Shown: positions 25,834 to 34,484 of the stretch, piece by piece
Layout of the letters: each line of letters opens with the position of its first letter
Position numbering within the stretch: the first letter of the stretch is position 1
NCBI RefSeq assembly: GCF_900100845.1
Contig: NZ_FNFP01000012.1
Location: forward strand, 1 to 38,153
Direction: 5' to 3'
Length of the DNA stretch: 38,153 bases
From: Natronincola ferrireducens
GTDB lineage: Bacteria > Bacillota > Clostridia > Peptostreptococcales > Natronincolaceae
Translations under genes and position numbers: made by a program
Notes under the pieces: generated by a model
Seen by the model: only the letters and a program-made list of their open reading frames with translations
Databases searched by the model: none
Told to the model about the DNA's origin: nothing

Positions 25834-26913
25834 ATGACCATTACATTTCGTGAGCAAATTAAAGACTTAACCCCTTATCAACCTGGAAAACCCATCGAGG
25901 ACGTGAAGAGGGAATATGGTTTAAACGAAGTAATTAAATTAGCCTCTAATGAAAATCCTCTCGGTTCTTCTCCAGAAGCTAAGAAGGCAATAAACTCTAT
26001 GTTAGATCAATTAAATCTTTATCCAGATGGTAATGCTACAGACTTAAAAGAAGCTATTGCTAAAAAATTTGGTATTAAGCCCACCCAAGTCCAACCCAGT
26101 AGTGGTTCTGATGAAATGGTAGATTTAGTTGCTAAGACCTTTTTAAATGAAGGGGATGAAGTGATTTTAACAAATCTTACTTTCCCTAGATATATGACAA
26201 CGACAAAAATGATGGGTGCCACACCTGTAGTTGTACCTCTTAAAAATTTTACTTATGATTTAGAAGGAATGAAAGAAGCTTTAAGCAAAAAAACCCGCTT
26301 AGTTTGGCTATGTAATCCTAATAACCCTACAGGAACTATGTTTACAGAAGCAGACCTCTTAGATTTTTTAGATACTGTTCCAAAGCATGTCATTGTGGTT
26401 TATGACGAAGCCTATAATGAATATGTTACTAGAGAAGACTATCCCCATAACAGCCTTAAATTGTTAGAAAAATATCCTAACTTAATTATCATGAGGACCT
26501 TCTCTAAAATTTACGGTTTAGCAGCCCTTCGTGTCGGTTATACAATTGCATCTGAAGATATTTTGATGAATATTGATAAGGTAAGAGGACCTTTTAACGT
26601 CAACACCCTAGCACAGGTTGCAGCTATTGCCGCTTTAAATGATGAAGATTTTTTACAAAAAAGCTTTGAAGTAAATAAAGAAGGTAAGGAATATCTCTAT
26701 AAGGTCTTTGGAGAAATGGGACTTTGGTATGCCCCTTCTGAAACCAACCATATTTTCTTTGATACTGGAAAAGATTGTGGAGAAGTTTTTTTAGAACTTC
26801 AAAAAAGGGGTATTATTATTCGACCTATGTACAACACCTATGTAAGGGTTTCTATTGGTACTATGGAGGAAAACAAGAAATTTATTGCAAACTTAAAGGA
26901 AATTTTGAGTTAA
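25834..26913 (+). CDS. hisC: Histidinol-phosphate aminotransferase-like PLP enzyme
   Basis: A class I/II aminotransferase of 359 residues with the HisC layout. It has SNENPLGSSPEA near the N terminus, SGSDEMVDLVA in the cofactor-binding part, NPNNPTG (161-167), YDEAY (190-194), and the PLP lysine K225 in TFSKIYGLAALRVGY. VRVSIGTMEENKKF carries the C-terminal Arg that binds the substrate carboxylate. AAAGGAGG lies 9 nt before the ATG. No other histidine genes are nearby, so it could use histidinol phosphate or aromatic substrates. It is a single-gene unit with its own terminator. Confidence 0.88.
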   Translation: MTITFREQIKDLTPYQPGKPIEDVKREYGLNEVIKLASNENPLGSSPEAKKAINSMLDQLNLYPDGNATDLKEAIAKKFGIKPTQVQPSSGSDEMVDLVAKTFLNEGDEVILTNLTFPRYMTTTKMMGATPVVVPLKNFTYDLEGMKEALSKKTRLVWLCNPNNPTGTMFTEADLLDFLDTVPKHVIVVYDEAYNEYVTREDYPHNSLKLLEKYPNLIIMRTFSKIYGLAALRVGYTIASEDILMNIDKVRGPFNVNTLAQVAAIAALNDEDFLQKSFEVNKEGKEYLYKVFGEMGLWYAPSETNHIFFDTGKDCGEVFLELQKRGIIIRPMYNTYVRVSIGTMEENKKFIANLKEILS

Positions 26914-26934
26914 TCTATATATTTAAATATTTTT

Positions 26935-26960
26935 AGAGTAGAGGTTATCTCTACTCTTTT
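26935..26960 (+). terminator. Terminator of hisC
   Basis: AGAGTAGAG and CTCTACTCT form a perfect 9-bp stem with a 5-nt loop, followed by TTT on the plus strand. Confidence 0.85.
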
Positions 26961-27051
26961 GTCATTTATACCATTTTGTTATGACCTGCATATTATATAT
27001 TGAGTTCCAGGAATAAATGGTTTCAATTTTTCACGAGGAGGTTAATCAATT

Positions 27052-27591
27052 ATGGTTGAATTATGTAGATATCATAACAGCGGTGGTTCTCCATGGAAAT
27101 ATCATTATTATCCCTATTCTTATTCTAATTCATTGGCTGTAGCCTATGTGAAGGGTGGCCCCCTTCGTCCTGAAATCTATGGAGCTATTTGGTTTAAGAG
27201 AGTTGCAGGTGGTACAGAGGTTTATACGGAAGTTTATGGTCTACCTTCCTATAGACCAGCTACAGATGAAGAAGACCCCATAGGACCCCATGGCTTTCAT
27301 ATTCATGAGTTTGGTACCTGCGAAGTTAGCAACCCTGAAGATCCCTTCCAAGCAGCAGGAGGACACTGGGATCCCGACAATCAGCCCCATGGTAATCATG
27401 CCGGAGATTTCCCTGTATTGTTTTCCAACAATGGTTATGCTAGAATGAGCTTTTTTACCAACAGATTTAAACCCGCCGATGTCATCAACAAAACCATCAT
27501 TATCCATGAAAACCCTAATGACTACCGTTCCCAACCAGCAGGTAATGCTGGAAAGCGTCTTGCCTGTGGAATTATTCAACGGTACTATTAA
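27052..27591 (+). CDS. sodC: Cu/Zn superoxide dismutase-family protein
   Basis: A 179-residue protein with the Cu/Zn SOD fold. All seven metal ligands known from human SOD1 can be matched: copper H83, H85, H105 (bridging) and H152; zinc H113, H116 and D119. The disulfide pair C90/C172 and the active-site Arg (R169 in GNAGKRLACGII) are also present. An active enzyme is therefore predicted. The N terminus (MVELCRYHNSGGSPWKYHYY) is tyrosine-rich and has no signal peptide, unlike most bacterial SodC, which are exported. GAGGAGG precedes the ATG. No copper chaperone is visible nearby. It may be cytoplasmic or spore-associated (inference). Confidence 0.9.
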   Translation: MVELCRYHNSGGSPWKYHYYPYSYSNSLAVAYVKGGPLRPEIYGAIWFKRVAGGTEVYTEVYGLPSYRPATDEEDPIGPHGFHIHEFGTCEVSNPEDPFQAAGGHWDPDNQPHGNHAGDFPVLFSNNGYARMSFFTNRFKPADVINKTIIIHENPNDYRSQPAGNAGKRLACGIIQRYY

Positions 27592-27595
27592 CACT

Positions 27596-27642
27596 AAAAG
27601 AAAAAGGGCTTTCGCATCATAACGAAATCCCTTTTTCTTTTA
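27596..27642. terminator. Bidirectional terminator between sodC and the PNPOx-like gene
   Basis: AAAAGAAAAAGGG and CCCTTTTTCTTTT arms, with inner CTTTCG/CGAAAT pairing, make a long hairpin with T-runs on both strands. It serves the two convergent genes. Confidence 0.9.
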
Positions 27643-27645
27643 ATC

Positions 27646-28137
27646 TTAATGGATTGTCAGGAGTTCCTCTGGTTTTAAAACCACTTTTTCATGTCTTAAA
27701 ATCTGCTTTGTTCTGTTTCCATCCTCTAGTGAATCTAAATAGACAACCTCTGTGGGTACGATTTTTATAGCCTTTAACTTATCTCCCTTGAATTGTACTA
27801 TCTCATTATCTGGATTATATTTCATAGCTTCCTCAAATACACTTTTATCTTGAGCGCAAATTGTGGCTTGTCCAAATACTTGTATCCCTTTGATTCGTCT
27901 GAAGTTGATATATTCAGTGTTGACCAACAAACAAACGTTAGGATTTTTTTCTATAGACTTAAACTTTTCTCCCCCTGCTGACAATATATATATATCCATT
28001 TCTTCTCCAAGAAAATATTGCACAGGACTGCATCTAGGTATACTATCTTGACAGGTGGCAAGAGAAGCACTTTTATGTTCTTTTAAAAATTCCCTAATAT
28101 GATTACGTAATTCTAAAGGGGACATTTTTCTATTCAT
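27646..28137 (-). CDS. PNPOx-like flavin-binding protein
   Basis: A 163-residue protein of the pyridoxamine 5'-phosphate oxidase-like split-barrel superfamily, which usually binds FMN (or F420 in other phyla). Visible parts are the N-terminal helix, then SASLATCQDSIPRCSPVQYFL, DIYILSAGGEKFKSIEKNPNVCLLV and the barrel strand IKGIQVFGQATI. These small clostridial members are often called pyridoxamine oxidase, but they lack proof of that activity. GGAG lies 10 nt before the ATG. It lies 180 nt downstream of the sigma-54 regulator and may be co-transcribed with it. A 7-bp inverted repeat (AGATTTT/AAAATCT, 28201-28218) lies in the gap and could be an operator. Confidence 0.85.
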   Translation of the reverse strand: MNRKMSPLELRNHIREFLKEHKSASLATCQDSIPRCSPVQYFLGEEMDIYILSAGGEKFKSIEKNPNVCLLVNTEYINFRRIKGIQVFGQATICAQDKSVFEEAMKYNPDNEIVQFKGDKLKAIKIVPTEVVYLDSLEDGNRTKQILRHEKVVLKPEELLTIH

Positions 28138-28317
28138 TTACTACCATCTCCTTCAACTTTTTTGAACAGCTTTGGTTAAACCTATTCAAATTTATTATGA
28201 AGATTTTTTTGAAAATCTATACAAAATACAATAGTTAGGAAATGGTGGAGTTCCTCCTTTTTATTGTGCATCCTCTTATAGGTTTTCTTTTAAACCATTG
28301 GTTAATCCCTCTAATTT

Positions 28318-30021
28318 TTATTTCTGTTCCCTTACAATGTTTAACCGAATCATTTTACATCTTAAGCTTTGTCGTAGGATCTGCAACTTTTCAGCCGCCT
28401 TCGTTACATTCCAGTTTGTTTCCTCTAGAGTGTTTACAATCAATTCCCTTTCAATTTCCTCTAAAATTTCCTTTAATGATCCCTGTTTTTCTCTTCTCTC
28501 CATCATCAACTGTTCGTAATTAATTTTTGTTAAATCTGATCTTAAGTAAGGAGGGATATCTTCTACCATCAGCTGTTCATTAATACCAGACCTTATCATG
28601 AGATTTTCAATGACATATTCCAGTTCTCTAATATTACCGGGCCAATTATATCCCAATAGTATTTCTTTAAGTTCATCAGATACTCCCCTTACATTTTTTT
28701 GAAGTATACGGTTGTACCTTTCAATAAAATACTGAATAAGAGCTTCAATATCTCTTTTTCGTTCCCTTAAAGGGGGCAGGTATAAAACTAGAGAAGAAAC
28801 TCGGTAAAAAAGATCTTTTCGAAGACGTCCAGTGTCCATTAGATTCTTAGGGTCTTCATTGACAGCACTGATAATTCTACAATTGACTGGAAAGAGCTTA
28901 GAACCTCCAACCTTTCGTACCTTCTTCTCTTGAAGTACCCTAAGTAACTTTGATTGCATGGCCAGTGGCATAGAATTCAGTTCATCCAAAAAAAGAGTGC
29001 CTTCACCAGCATCCTCCAACAAGCCTGTAGAATCTTGGGCACCAGTGTATGCCCCCTTTACAGTGCCAAATAAAATACTTTCTAGAAGGTTTTCTGGGAT
29101 GGCAGAGCAGTTGATGGCAATGAAGGGTTGTTTACTTTTTTTACTGAAATGATGTATGCTTTGAGCAAATACCTCTTTTCCAGTTCCTGTCTCTCCAATG
29201 ACCAAGATGTTGCTGTCTACCATTGCCATCATTTGTGCTTCTCGAATAAGCTCTGAGGTTTCCTTACTATTTCCAATAATATTTTCAAAGGTGTAAGCAG
29301 TGCTATTTTCTTTTGATTGGGCCCTATCATGACTACAAGCAATTTTTCTTTTTAACTCAATGGTTTCAAAAATCAGTTCTTGAAGTCTTTTCTCATTCCT
29401 GGAAATTGTCACGGCTCCCATAATTTTTCCGTCTTTTTGTACTGGGTAGGTATTGTAAGAAATGTAGTGTCCCATTCGGTCACAAAGGGCAAAATTCCTA
29501 TACTGGTTGAGGATGGGTTTCCCAGTATCCCGTACTTTTTCATGTTCTGATCCTTCCTGTGCATTACTAATATAAATTTCATCCAAGTGACGATTTAAAA
29601 TATCCTGTGCCTTTAATCCTTCAATTTCTTCCGCTGCCTTGTTATAAAGGATTACCTTTCCTTCTCCATCACTTCCCAAAATCCCTTCACTAATGTGCTC
29701 TAAAATGGTTTCGTAATAAGCCTCCTTCACTTCATACTCTGTCAACATTTGGTTTTTTAGATAATAAACACTATAGTCATCAGTGGGCAAAGCTTCTTTT
29801 TCTAACAAATATCGATTACCAGCATACATCACTATGTCCTTAATGCCTGACATCGTTTCCCTTTGTTTTAGAAACTCCCCATAAAAATATCTACCTTGAA
29901 GCAGATCACCATCTAGTAGGTTTCTAGCAGTCTTATTCAACCATATAATACAATCCTCCTTATCCACCATCAATACCGGCTTATCTACCCACTCCAATAT
30001 TTTATAGATTGAATTTTCCAT
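28318..30021 (-). CDS. Sigma-54-dependent transcriptional activator with two PAS domains
   Basis: An enhancer-binding protein of about 567 residues. PAS-like sensor domains lie near residues 8-80 and 104-210; the second has GILGSDGEGKVILYNKAAEEI. The AAA+ domain (about 247-480) has Walker A GETGTGKE, the sigma-54 contact loop GAYTGA (Tyr in place of the usual Phe), Walker B TLFLDEL, and the arginine-finger region LRKDLFYR. A Fis-type helix-turn-helix ends the protein (LEETNWNVTKAAEKLQILRQ). There is no receiver domain, so it senses a ligand or redox state directly. Two adjacent ATGs exist; the second has the better spacing to AGGAGG. It lies directly after the permease-reductase pair and probably activates their -24/-12 promoter. 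Confidence 0.93.
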   Translation of the reverse strand: MENSIYKILEWVDKPVLMVDKEDCIIWLNKTARNLLDGDLLQGRYFYGEFLKQRETMSGIKDIVMYAGNRYLLEKEALPTDDYSVYYLKNQMLTEYEVKEAYYETILEHISEGILGSDGEGKVILYNKAAEEIEGLKAQDILNRHLDEIYISNAQEGSEHEKVRDTGKPILNQYRNFALCDRMGHYISYNTYPVQKDGKIMGAVTISRNEKRLQELIFETIELKRKIACSHDRAQSKENSTAYTFENIIGNSKETSELIREAQMMAMVDSNILVIGETGTGKEVFAQSIHHFSKKSKQPFIAINCSAIPENLLESILFGTVKGAYTGAQDSTGLLEDAGEGTLFLDELNSMPLAMQSKLLRVLQEKKVRKVGGSKLFPVNCRIISAVNEDPKNLMDTGRLRKDLFYRVSSLVLYLPPLRERKRDIEALIQYFIERYNRILQKNVRGVSDELKEILLGYNWPGNIRELEYVIENLMIRSGINEQLMVEDIPPYLRSDLTKINYEQLMMERREKQGSLKEILEEIERELIVNTLEETNWNVTKAAEKLQILRQSLRCKMIRLNIVREQK

Positions 30022-30024
30022 CAT

Positions 30025-30283
30025 ACACCTCCTCCCACAGAATTTACAAAGCTTATTAAGATTGCCATAATTTATTTATAATTCCAATTAATTTTCATCA
30101 TACTGCTTTTTATTGTGGAATTAATTCTTTACTTCCAACAAGCTTCACTATTTCATTCATATTATAATCCTTTGTTCATTATTCGTGATAAAGCACATAA
30201 ATCCTTCCAGCTTCTAAACTTTCCTATACTTCCTGTCTGTGCTCTTCATTTGTAGTAAATTTAAAACCTTAATTTGTTGAACA
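30025..30283 (-). other. Leader region of the sigma-54 activator gene
   Basis: AT-rich, with no gene. An imperfect inverted repeat with arms TTGTTGGAA and TTCCACAA (about 30115-30143) could bind a regulator. I see neither a clear sigma-A promoter nor a -24/-12 element here. Confidence 0.35.
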
Positions 30284-30337
30284 TTAAAAAATGATGAATC
30301 ATACCTAAAGCTTTTGCTTGTAGATATGTTCATCATT
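30284..30337 (-). terminator. Terminator of the ene-reductase gene
   Basis: AATGATGAA (30337-30329 on the minus strand) pairs with TTCATCATT, with inner CATA/TATG and AAGC/GCTT pairs and an AAAA loop. TTTTAATG follows. It insulates the activator gene from the permease-reductase unit. Confidence 0.75.
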
Positions 30338-30347
30338 CTTTAGACTT

Positions 30348-32300
30348 TTATAGTGTCATAGCGGCATCATAACCACCACGTACAGCCTCCATAACCTTTC
30401 TAGCTTTCAGACAATCACCTATCGCATAGAATTCTGGTGCAGATCCCCGTAAAGCATCTACTTCCTGGCGTTTAGCCTTTAAGCCAGTTGCAAGAATCAC
30501 TGTATCGCATTCAATCAATTCTTCTTTACCCTCCAGATCCATCATTATCACACCTTCATCAGTTATGGCCTTGCAGCTGGTGTTGGTTAAGATATTGACT
30601 GGCCACTTATCTAGTTCCAGCAGTAGAGCTTCTCGATAGAGATATGCTCCATCAATTACCACATCGGGTCTTGCTTCAAGAACTGTTACCCTTTTCCCCT
30701 GCTGGCATAAATTTAATGCCTCTTCACATCCCACCAATCCTCCACCGACGATGACCACGTTATCACCAATACATTGATCTTTACTATAAATATCTGTGGA
30801 TAAAACTACCTTAGGATGATCCCAGCCTGGTATGTTTGGAATCAAAGGAGCAGCTCCCAAGGCTGCAATAATGACATCTGGCTTAAGCTCCTGAGCCTTC
30901 TCTGGGGTGATTTCTGTACTGAGCATTACCTGAATATCCCTTTCCTCCACTCGACGAATCAGTAGTTCCCGAAATTTCTGAAGATCTTCTTTAAAGGGAA
31001 CATGGTCAGCAAATTCAATTAATCCACCTAGATGATCTTTTTTCTCGCAAAGAACTACTTCATGACCTCGATCTGCAGCAGTGATTGCTGCCTGCATACC
31101 AGCAGGCCCCCCTCCCACCACAAGTACTTTCCTGTGGGCTTCAACAGGCATGTGAAACTTGATTTCCTGTTCTCGACCAATATGAGGATTTACTGCACAT
31201 CGAAGGCTTCTAATAGGATACTTAATATAGGGCACAAAGTCTCCACTCAAACATATAAGACATCGCTGACATGGGGTGATATCGTGGGCTTTTCCTGAGT
31301 TAATCTTTTTAGGCAAATAGGGATCAGCCAACAATCCTCGTCCAAGGGCGACAATATCTGCTTTCCCACTAGCAATAATTTCTTCCATCATCTCAGGATC
31401 ATTGAGACCACCAACCACCGCTACCGGTGTTTTCACTGCTTTTTTAATAGCAGCTGCTAATGGTACATTAATTCCCCGTTCATGAAATGCTGAAGGAAAC
31501 ATGTGGGTATTGGTGGCTGGATTGTGGAAAGTACAGCTTGATACATGAATCAAGTCTACTTTATCATCGATCATTTGAGAGAATGCCACCATATCATCAA
31601 TGGTAAGTCCCCCTTCCACATGTTCTGAACCACTTAGACGAAACTCGATAGGAAAGTCAGGACCACATTTTTTTCTAATATTGTCAATAACCATAAGAGA
31701 GATGCGAGCACGATTTTCCAGACTTCCTCCAAAGCGATCGGTACGCTGATTGTTCAATGGTGATAGAAATTGATGTAATAACCAGCCATGGGCCCCATGA
31801 ATCATACACATATCACAGCCCCCAAGCTTTGCCATCTCTGCAGCATCTCCAAAGGCATTGACCACTTCTTCTATCACATCTTCATTCATTTCTACGATAG
31901 GGGAGCCAAACAATGCAGGTCCTGCACTGGGTCCGTATACGACACCATCATAATAGGCAGCATTGGCTCTTCTACCTGGGTGGAGTAATTGAATGGAGGC
32001 ATAAGCTCCATGACGTTTAATAGCTTCTGTAGTTCTCACCAGCGATGGTAAAATATCTGGATTGTCCAAGCATGGCATTCTTCCGTGGGCAACACCAGTC
32101 TTTGTATGAACGTTGCTCTCACCAATCGTTACAATGGCAGCACCTCCCTTAGCTTTTAATTCAAAATATGCCATACTTTCGGGGGTAAGGAACCCTTCCA
32201 CTGTCCCATTACCTGTGTTGCTGGGACCAGCTTCAATTCGGTTTCTAAGAGTTAGGGCTCCTACCTTTAAGGGGCTTGTTAAATTTACATATGATTTCAA
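30348..32300 (-). CDS. Old-Yellow-Enzyme-type NADH:flavin oxidoreductase with 4Fe-4S and FAD domains
   Basis: A 650-residue member of the family of 2,4-dienoyl-CoA reductase, trimethylamine dehydrogenase and the BaiCD/BaiH and 2-enoate reductases. The FMN TIM barrel spans about 1-340, with HGAHGWLLHQFLSPLNN near 168. A 4Fe-4S cluster is expected at C344, C347, C350 and C368 (CxxCxxC then CAVNP). FAD/NAD Rossmann motifs are VLVVGGGPAGMQAA (about 392) and VVIVGGGLVGCEEAL. The position of the OYE proton-donor Tyr holds Trp (W173). The start is TTG with AAAGGAG 8 nt upstream. It lies 204 nt after the permease, so it may reduce an unsaturated acid derived from the imported substrate (inference). 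Confidence 0.93.
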   Translation of the reverse strand: MKSYVNLTSPLKVGALTLRNRIEAGPSNTGNGTVEGFLTPESMAYFELKAKGGAAIVTIGESNVHTKTGVAHGRMPCLDNPDILPSLVRTTEAIKRHGAYASIQLLHPGRRANAAYYDGVVYGPSAGPALFGSPIVEMNEDVIEEVVNAFGDAAEMAKLGGCDMCMIHGAHGWLLHQFLSPLNNQRTDRFGGSLENRARISLMVIDNIRKKCGPDFPIEFRLSGSEHVEGGLTIDDMVAFSQMIDDKVDLIHVSSCTFHNPATNTHMFPSAFHERGINVPLAAAIKKAVKTPVAVVGGLNDPEMMEEIIASGKADIVALGRGLLADPYLPKKINSGKAHDITPCQRCLICLSGDFVPYIKYPIRSLRCAVNPHIGREQEIKFHMPVEAHRKVLVVGGGPAGMQAAITAADRGHEVVLCEKKDHLGGLIEFADHVPFKEDLQKFRELLIRRVEERDIQVMLSTEITPEKAQELKPDVIIAALGAAPLIPNIPGWDHPKVVLSTDIYSKDQCIGDNVVIVGGGLVGCEEALNLCQQGKRVTVLEARPDVVIDGAYLYREALLLELDKWPVNILTNTSCKAITDEGVIMMDLEGKEELIECDTVILATGLKAKRQEVDALRGSAPEFYAIGDCLKARKVMEAVRGGYDAAMTL

Positions 32301-32404
32301 AAAAATTCTCCTTTCTCAGTCTAGTTTTATTAATGGGTCTGTCAAATGCCTCTTTATTTCAAATAACCGTCAGTTCCACCTCTGGCTAAACCTACAATTG
32401 TCCT

Positions 32405-32490
32405 AACCTGTTTCATGTACCATTGTTATTTTTATTAGTTGACATCTAGCTCTCTAAATAGGTGTAGCATTCTTTTCTTTAAAACAGGTT
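32405..32490 (-). repeat. Spaced inverted repeat between permease and reductase genes
   Basis: AACCTGTTT (32405-32413) and AAACAGGTT (32482-32490) are exact 9-nt inverted arms 68 nt apart. They could close a large hairpin or be separate half-sites. No -24/-12 element and no strong sigma-A promoter were seen in 32301-32504. Confidence 0.4.
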
Positions 32491-32504
32491 TTGAGTTGTT
32501 AATA

Positions 32505-33854
32505 CTAAGCTTCTTCGTAACTGATTTCCATGTTAACCTTACCAGATTTTAACATAAAAGCTGCATAAAGTACTGCGAAGACAGCCACAGCTACGTTTCC
32601 AATAAATTCTGCCGGGGTAAGTACTCCCACAAGTAGCCCTATCTGAGCTACACTGGAGGCTGCCCCTAACAAACTGAAAAACACCAAAGCCTTATGGGAT
32701 ACATGATATTTTGATTTTTGCCAAAGATCTGGAAGTACTTTAGGTAGATTTATGGCTGAGTAACATACTATAGCAAAAAATAGATTGTTTAAAATTACAG
32801 CCATATTTCCGATGGTGGAGATATTGAATCGAAAGAAAATAGGTATGAGACTTTCCACATATAATAGGGTTAAAATAATATACGGCGCTTTATACTTATT
32901 TAATTTGCTCAAACCTTTTGGTAGCCATCCATCTACACTTGCCTGTAGGATAGGCTTTGTAACCCATCCAAAACAGGAATTTAGGGTAGTTGTTAATGCA
33001 AACATGGCACCCCCCACCACAAAGAAAATATAGAGAGGTTTAGGGAGTACTCGTTGAGCTACCAGTGTTAACGGTTGACCAGCTACCTCTGCTACTGGAA
33101 GTACTCCTGAAGCCACTGTAGACATAACAGCATAGAATAAAGCTACAATTAAAGTTCCAGCAATGATTGCAAAGGGAATGTCTTTTGTAGGATTTTTAGC
33201 TTCAGCTCCAAGATGAATGACTACATTCGCTCCCCCAATGGCCCAGGTAAGTAGTGCTCCAGCAGCAAAGAGTCCAGATATACCTCCGGTCATAAATTCA
33301 TTAGGATTAAAAAATCCTGGCTGTATCTGTCCAACACCATAAACTGCGAAGGCAGTAATGGCTAGAGACATAATGAGTGTCATAGCATTTTGAAGTTTGG
33401 CTGCTCCCTGTATCCCAAACATGTTTACTAAATAAATGGCAGTAATGACCACAAAAGCCACCAAAGTATGATTCAGGCCTGGTATCAGTGCCAACAGATA
33501 ATCAGCAAAGCTGATGGCATACATGGATAAAGCAGACCAAGCAAGAATATGAATAATTATAAAAAATCCAGAACAGCCTTTATGTGCTAACAATCCCAAC
33601 TGGGTATAAAAGCCCCCCCTCATTCTAATGGTGCCACTGACCAGTAACATAGGGACTGTCATAGCCAGAGTAAAAATAGCAGCAATAAGCATAGCCAGAT
33701 TGGCGGATCTGCCTGTCATTGCAATAGCCACTCCTGTCAATGCAAAAACTCCAGAACCTATGGTTTGGCCAATAGCAATAGATAATAACTCTTTTCTTCC
33801 CAACACCCTCTTTAGGTCTTTCGTTGAAGTAATAGTTGAAGTAACATCAGACAT
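32505..33854 (-). CDS. APC-superfamily amino-acid permease
   Basis: A 449-residue integral membrane protein with about 12 hydrophobic helices. The first carries the APC-type signature SIAIGQTIGSGVFALTGVAI, where the GSG bend contacts the substrate backbone. GGANVVIHLGAEAKNPTKDIPFAI, between helices 6 and 7, is a typical loop of the family. The substrate cannot be read from sequence. CCTCC (GGAGG) lies 8 nt before the ATG. It is the first gene downstream of the sigma-54 promoter at 34124-34139, with a leader of about 260 nt that shows no other gene. The ene-reductase follows. Confidence 0.93.
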   Translation of the reverse strand: MSDVTSTITSTKDLKRVLGRKELLSIAIGQTIGSGVFALTGVAIAMTGRSANLAMLIAAIFTLAMTVPMLLVSGTIRMRGGFYTQLGLLAHKGCSGFFIIIHILAWSALSMYAISFADYLLALIPGLNHTLVAFVVITAIYLVNMFGIQGAAKLQNAMTLIMSLAITAFAVYGVGQIQPGFFNPNEFMTGGISGLFAAGALLTWAIGGANVVIHLGAEAKNPTKDIPFAIIAGTLIVALFYAVMSTVASGVLPVAEVAGQPLTLVAQRVLPKPLYIFFVVGGAMFALTTTLNSCFGWVTKPILQASVDGWLPKGLSKLNKYKAPYIILTLLYVESLIPIFFRFNISTIGNMAVILNNLFFAIVCYSAINLPKVLPDLWQKSKYHVSHKALVFFSLLGAASSVAQIGLLVGVLTPAEFIGNVAVAVFAVLYAAFMLKSGKVNMEISYEEA

Positions 33855-34123
33855 ATTAATCCTCCTTTAGAATTTATATAAATCTTTTAAAAAACCATCC
33901 CTTCTGTTTTATTAATGCCTCCCTTCAATTAACATCTGCTCCCAATCTCAACAAATGACACGCTGCAAATCTACACCCTTAGACTTCAATTTAGTATACA
34001 AAGGTCTACATGTTTTACCTTTAGGTAAAAATCCTAGGACTAGAGATTTTATGAAAGGTATCAACCTGTACCTATCGTATATTTAGAAGCAGTTTGCTAG
34101 ATGGCTTTTCATAAATATATTAA

Positions 34124-34139
34124 AGCAATTTCTATGCCA
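34124..34139 (-). promoter_or_regulatory. Sigma-54 (-24/-12) promoter of the permease-reductase unit
   Basis: On the minus strand TGGCAT-AGAAA-TTGCT matches the consensus TGGCAYRNNNNTTGCW at every fixed position. The expected start is near 34113, about 260 nt before the permease ATG. Confidence 0.85.
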
Positions 34140-34424
34140 AAGTTATGAAGAATCCAATCCCTGTATTTTAAAGCTTTTATTTAGTATCAGTTTTTATTGC
34201 TGCATTCTTTTTATCCAGTATAATAAGAAAAAATCCCTTAATTGTCTCTAGATGTGCAATAAAAAAGCGCAATTTTTTTTGTCAATCGAAATTATAATTG
34301 CTATTTTATAATCAAATAGTTAAAAACCAAGCTAAATTCCCTATTTCAGTAGAAAACTTTTTAGTATTTCCTTAGACTTGGCAAAATTAATTTCTTTTGC
34401 CCAATCTAATTTATAGTAATTTAT
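34140..34424 (-). other. Upstream region of the sigma-54 promoter, probable activator-binding region
   Basis: No gene. Two direct repeats, GTGCAAT (34254-34260) and GCGCAAT (34267-34273), 13 nt apart and about 115-150 bp upstream of the -24 element, are at a typical distance for an enhancer. This is a weak candidate. The rest is AT-rich without visible structure. Confidence 0.3.
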
Positions 34425-34463
34425 AAACAAAAAAAGATAGGATGATAAAACATCTTATCTTTT
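34425..34463 (-). terminator. Terminator of nrdJ
   Basis: AAAAGATAAGATG and CATCCTATCTTTT on the minus strand pair with one G-U, loop of 6, then TTTGTTT. Confidence 0.88.
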
Positions 34464-34484
34464 TAAATAATTTTTATGAAGATT

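Noticed and set aside
27241-27594. 117-codon minus-strand frame opposite sodC
   Set aside because: sodC on the plus strand has a complete set of conserved residues; the opposite frame has none and starts at the sodC stop.
32301-32504. Second sigma-54 promoter before the ene-reductase
   Set aside because: No GC/GG pair with the right -24/-12 spacing was found; GGCATTTGAC and TGGAACTGAC do not fit.
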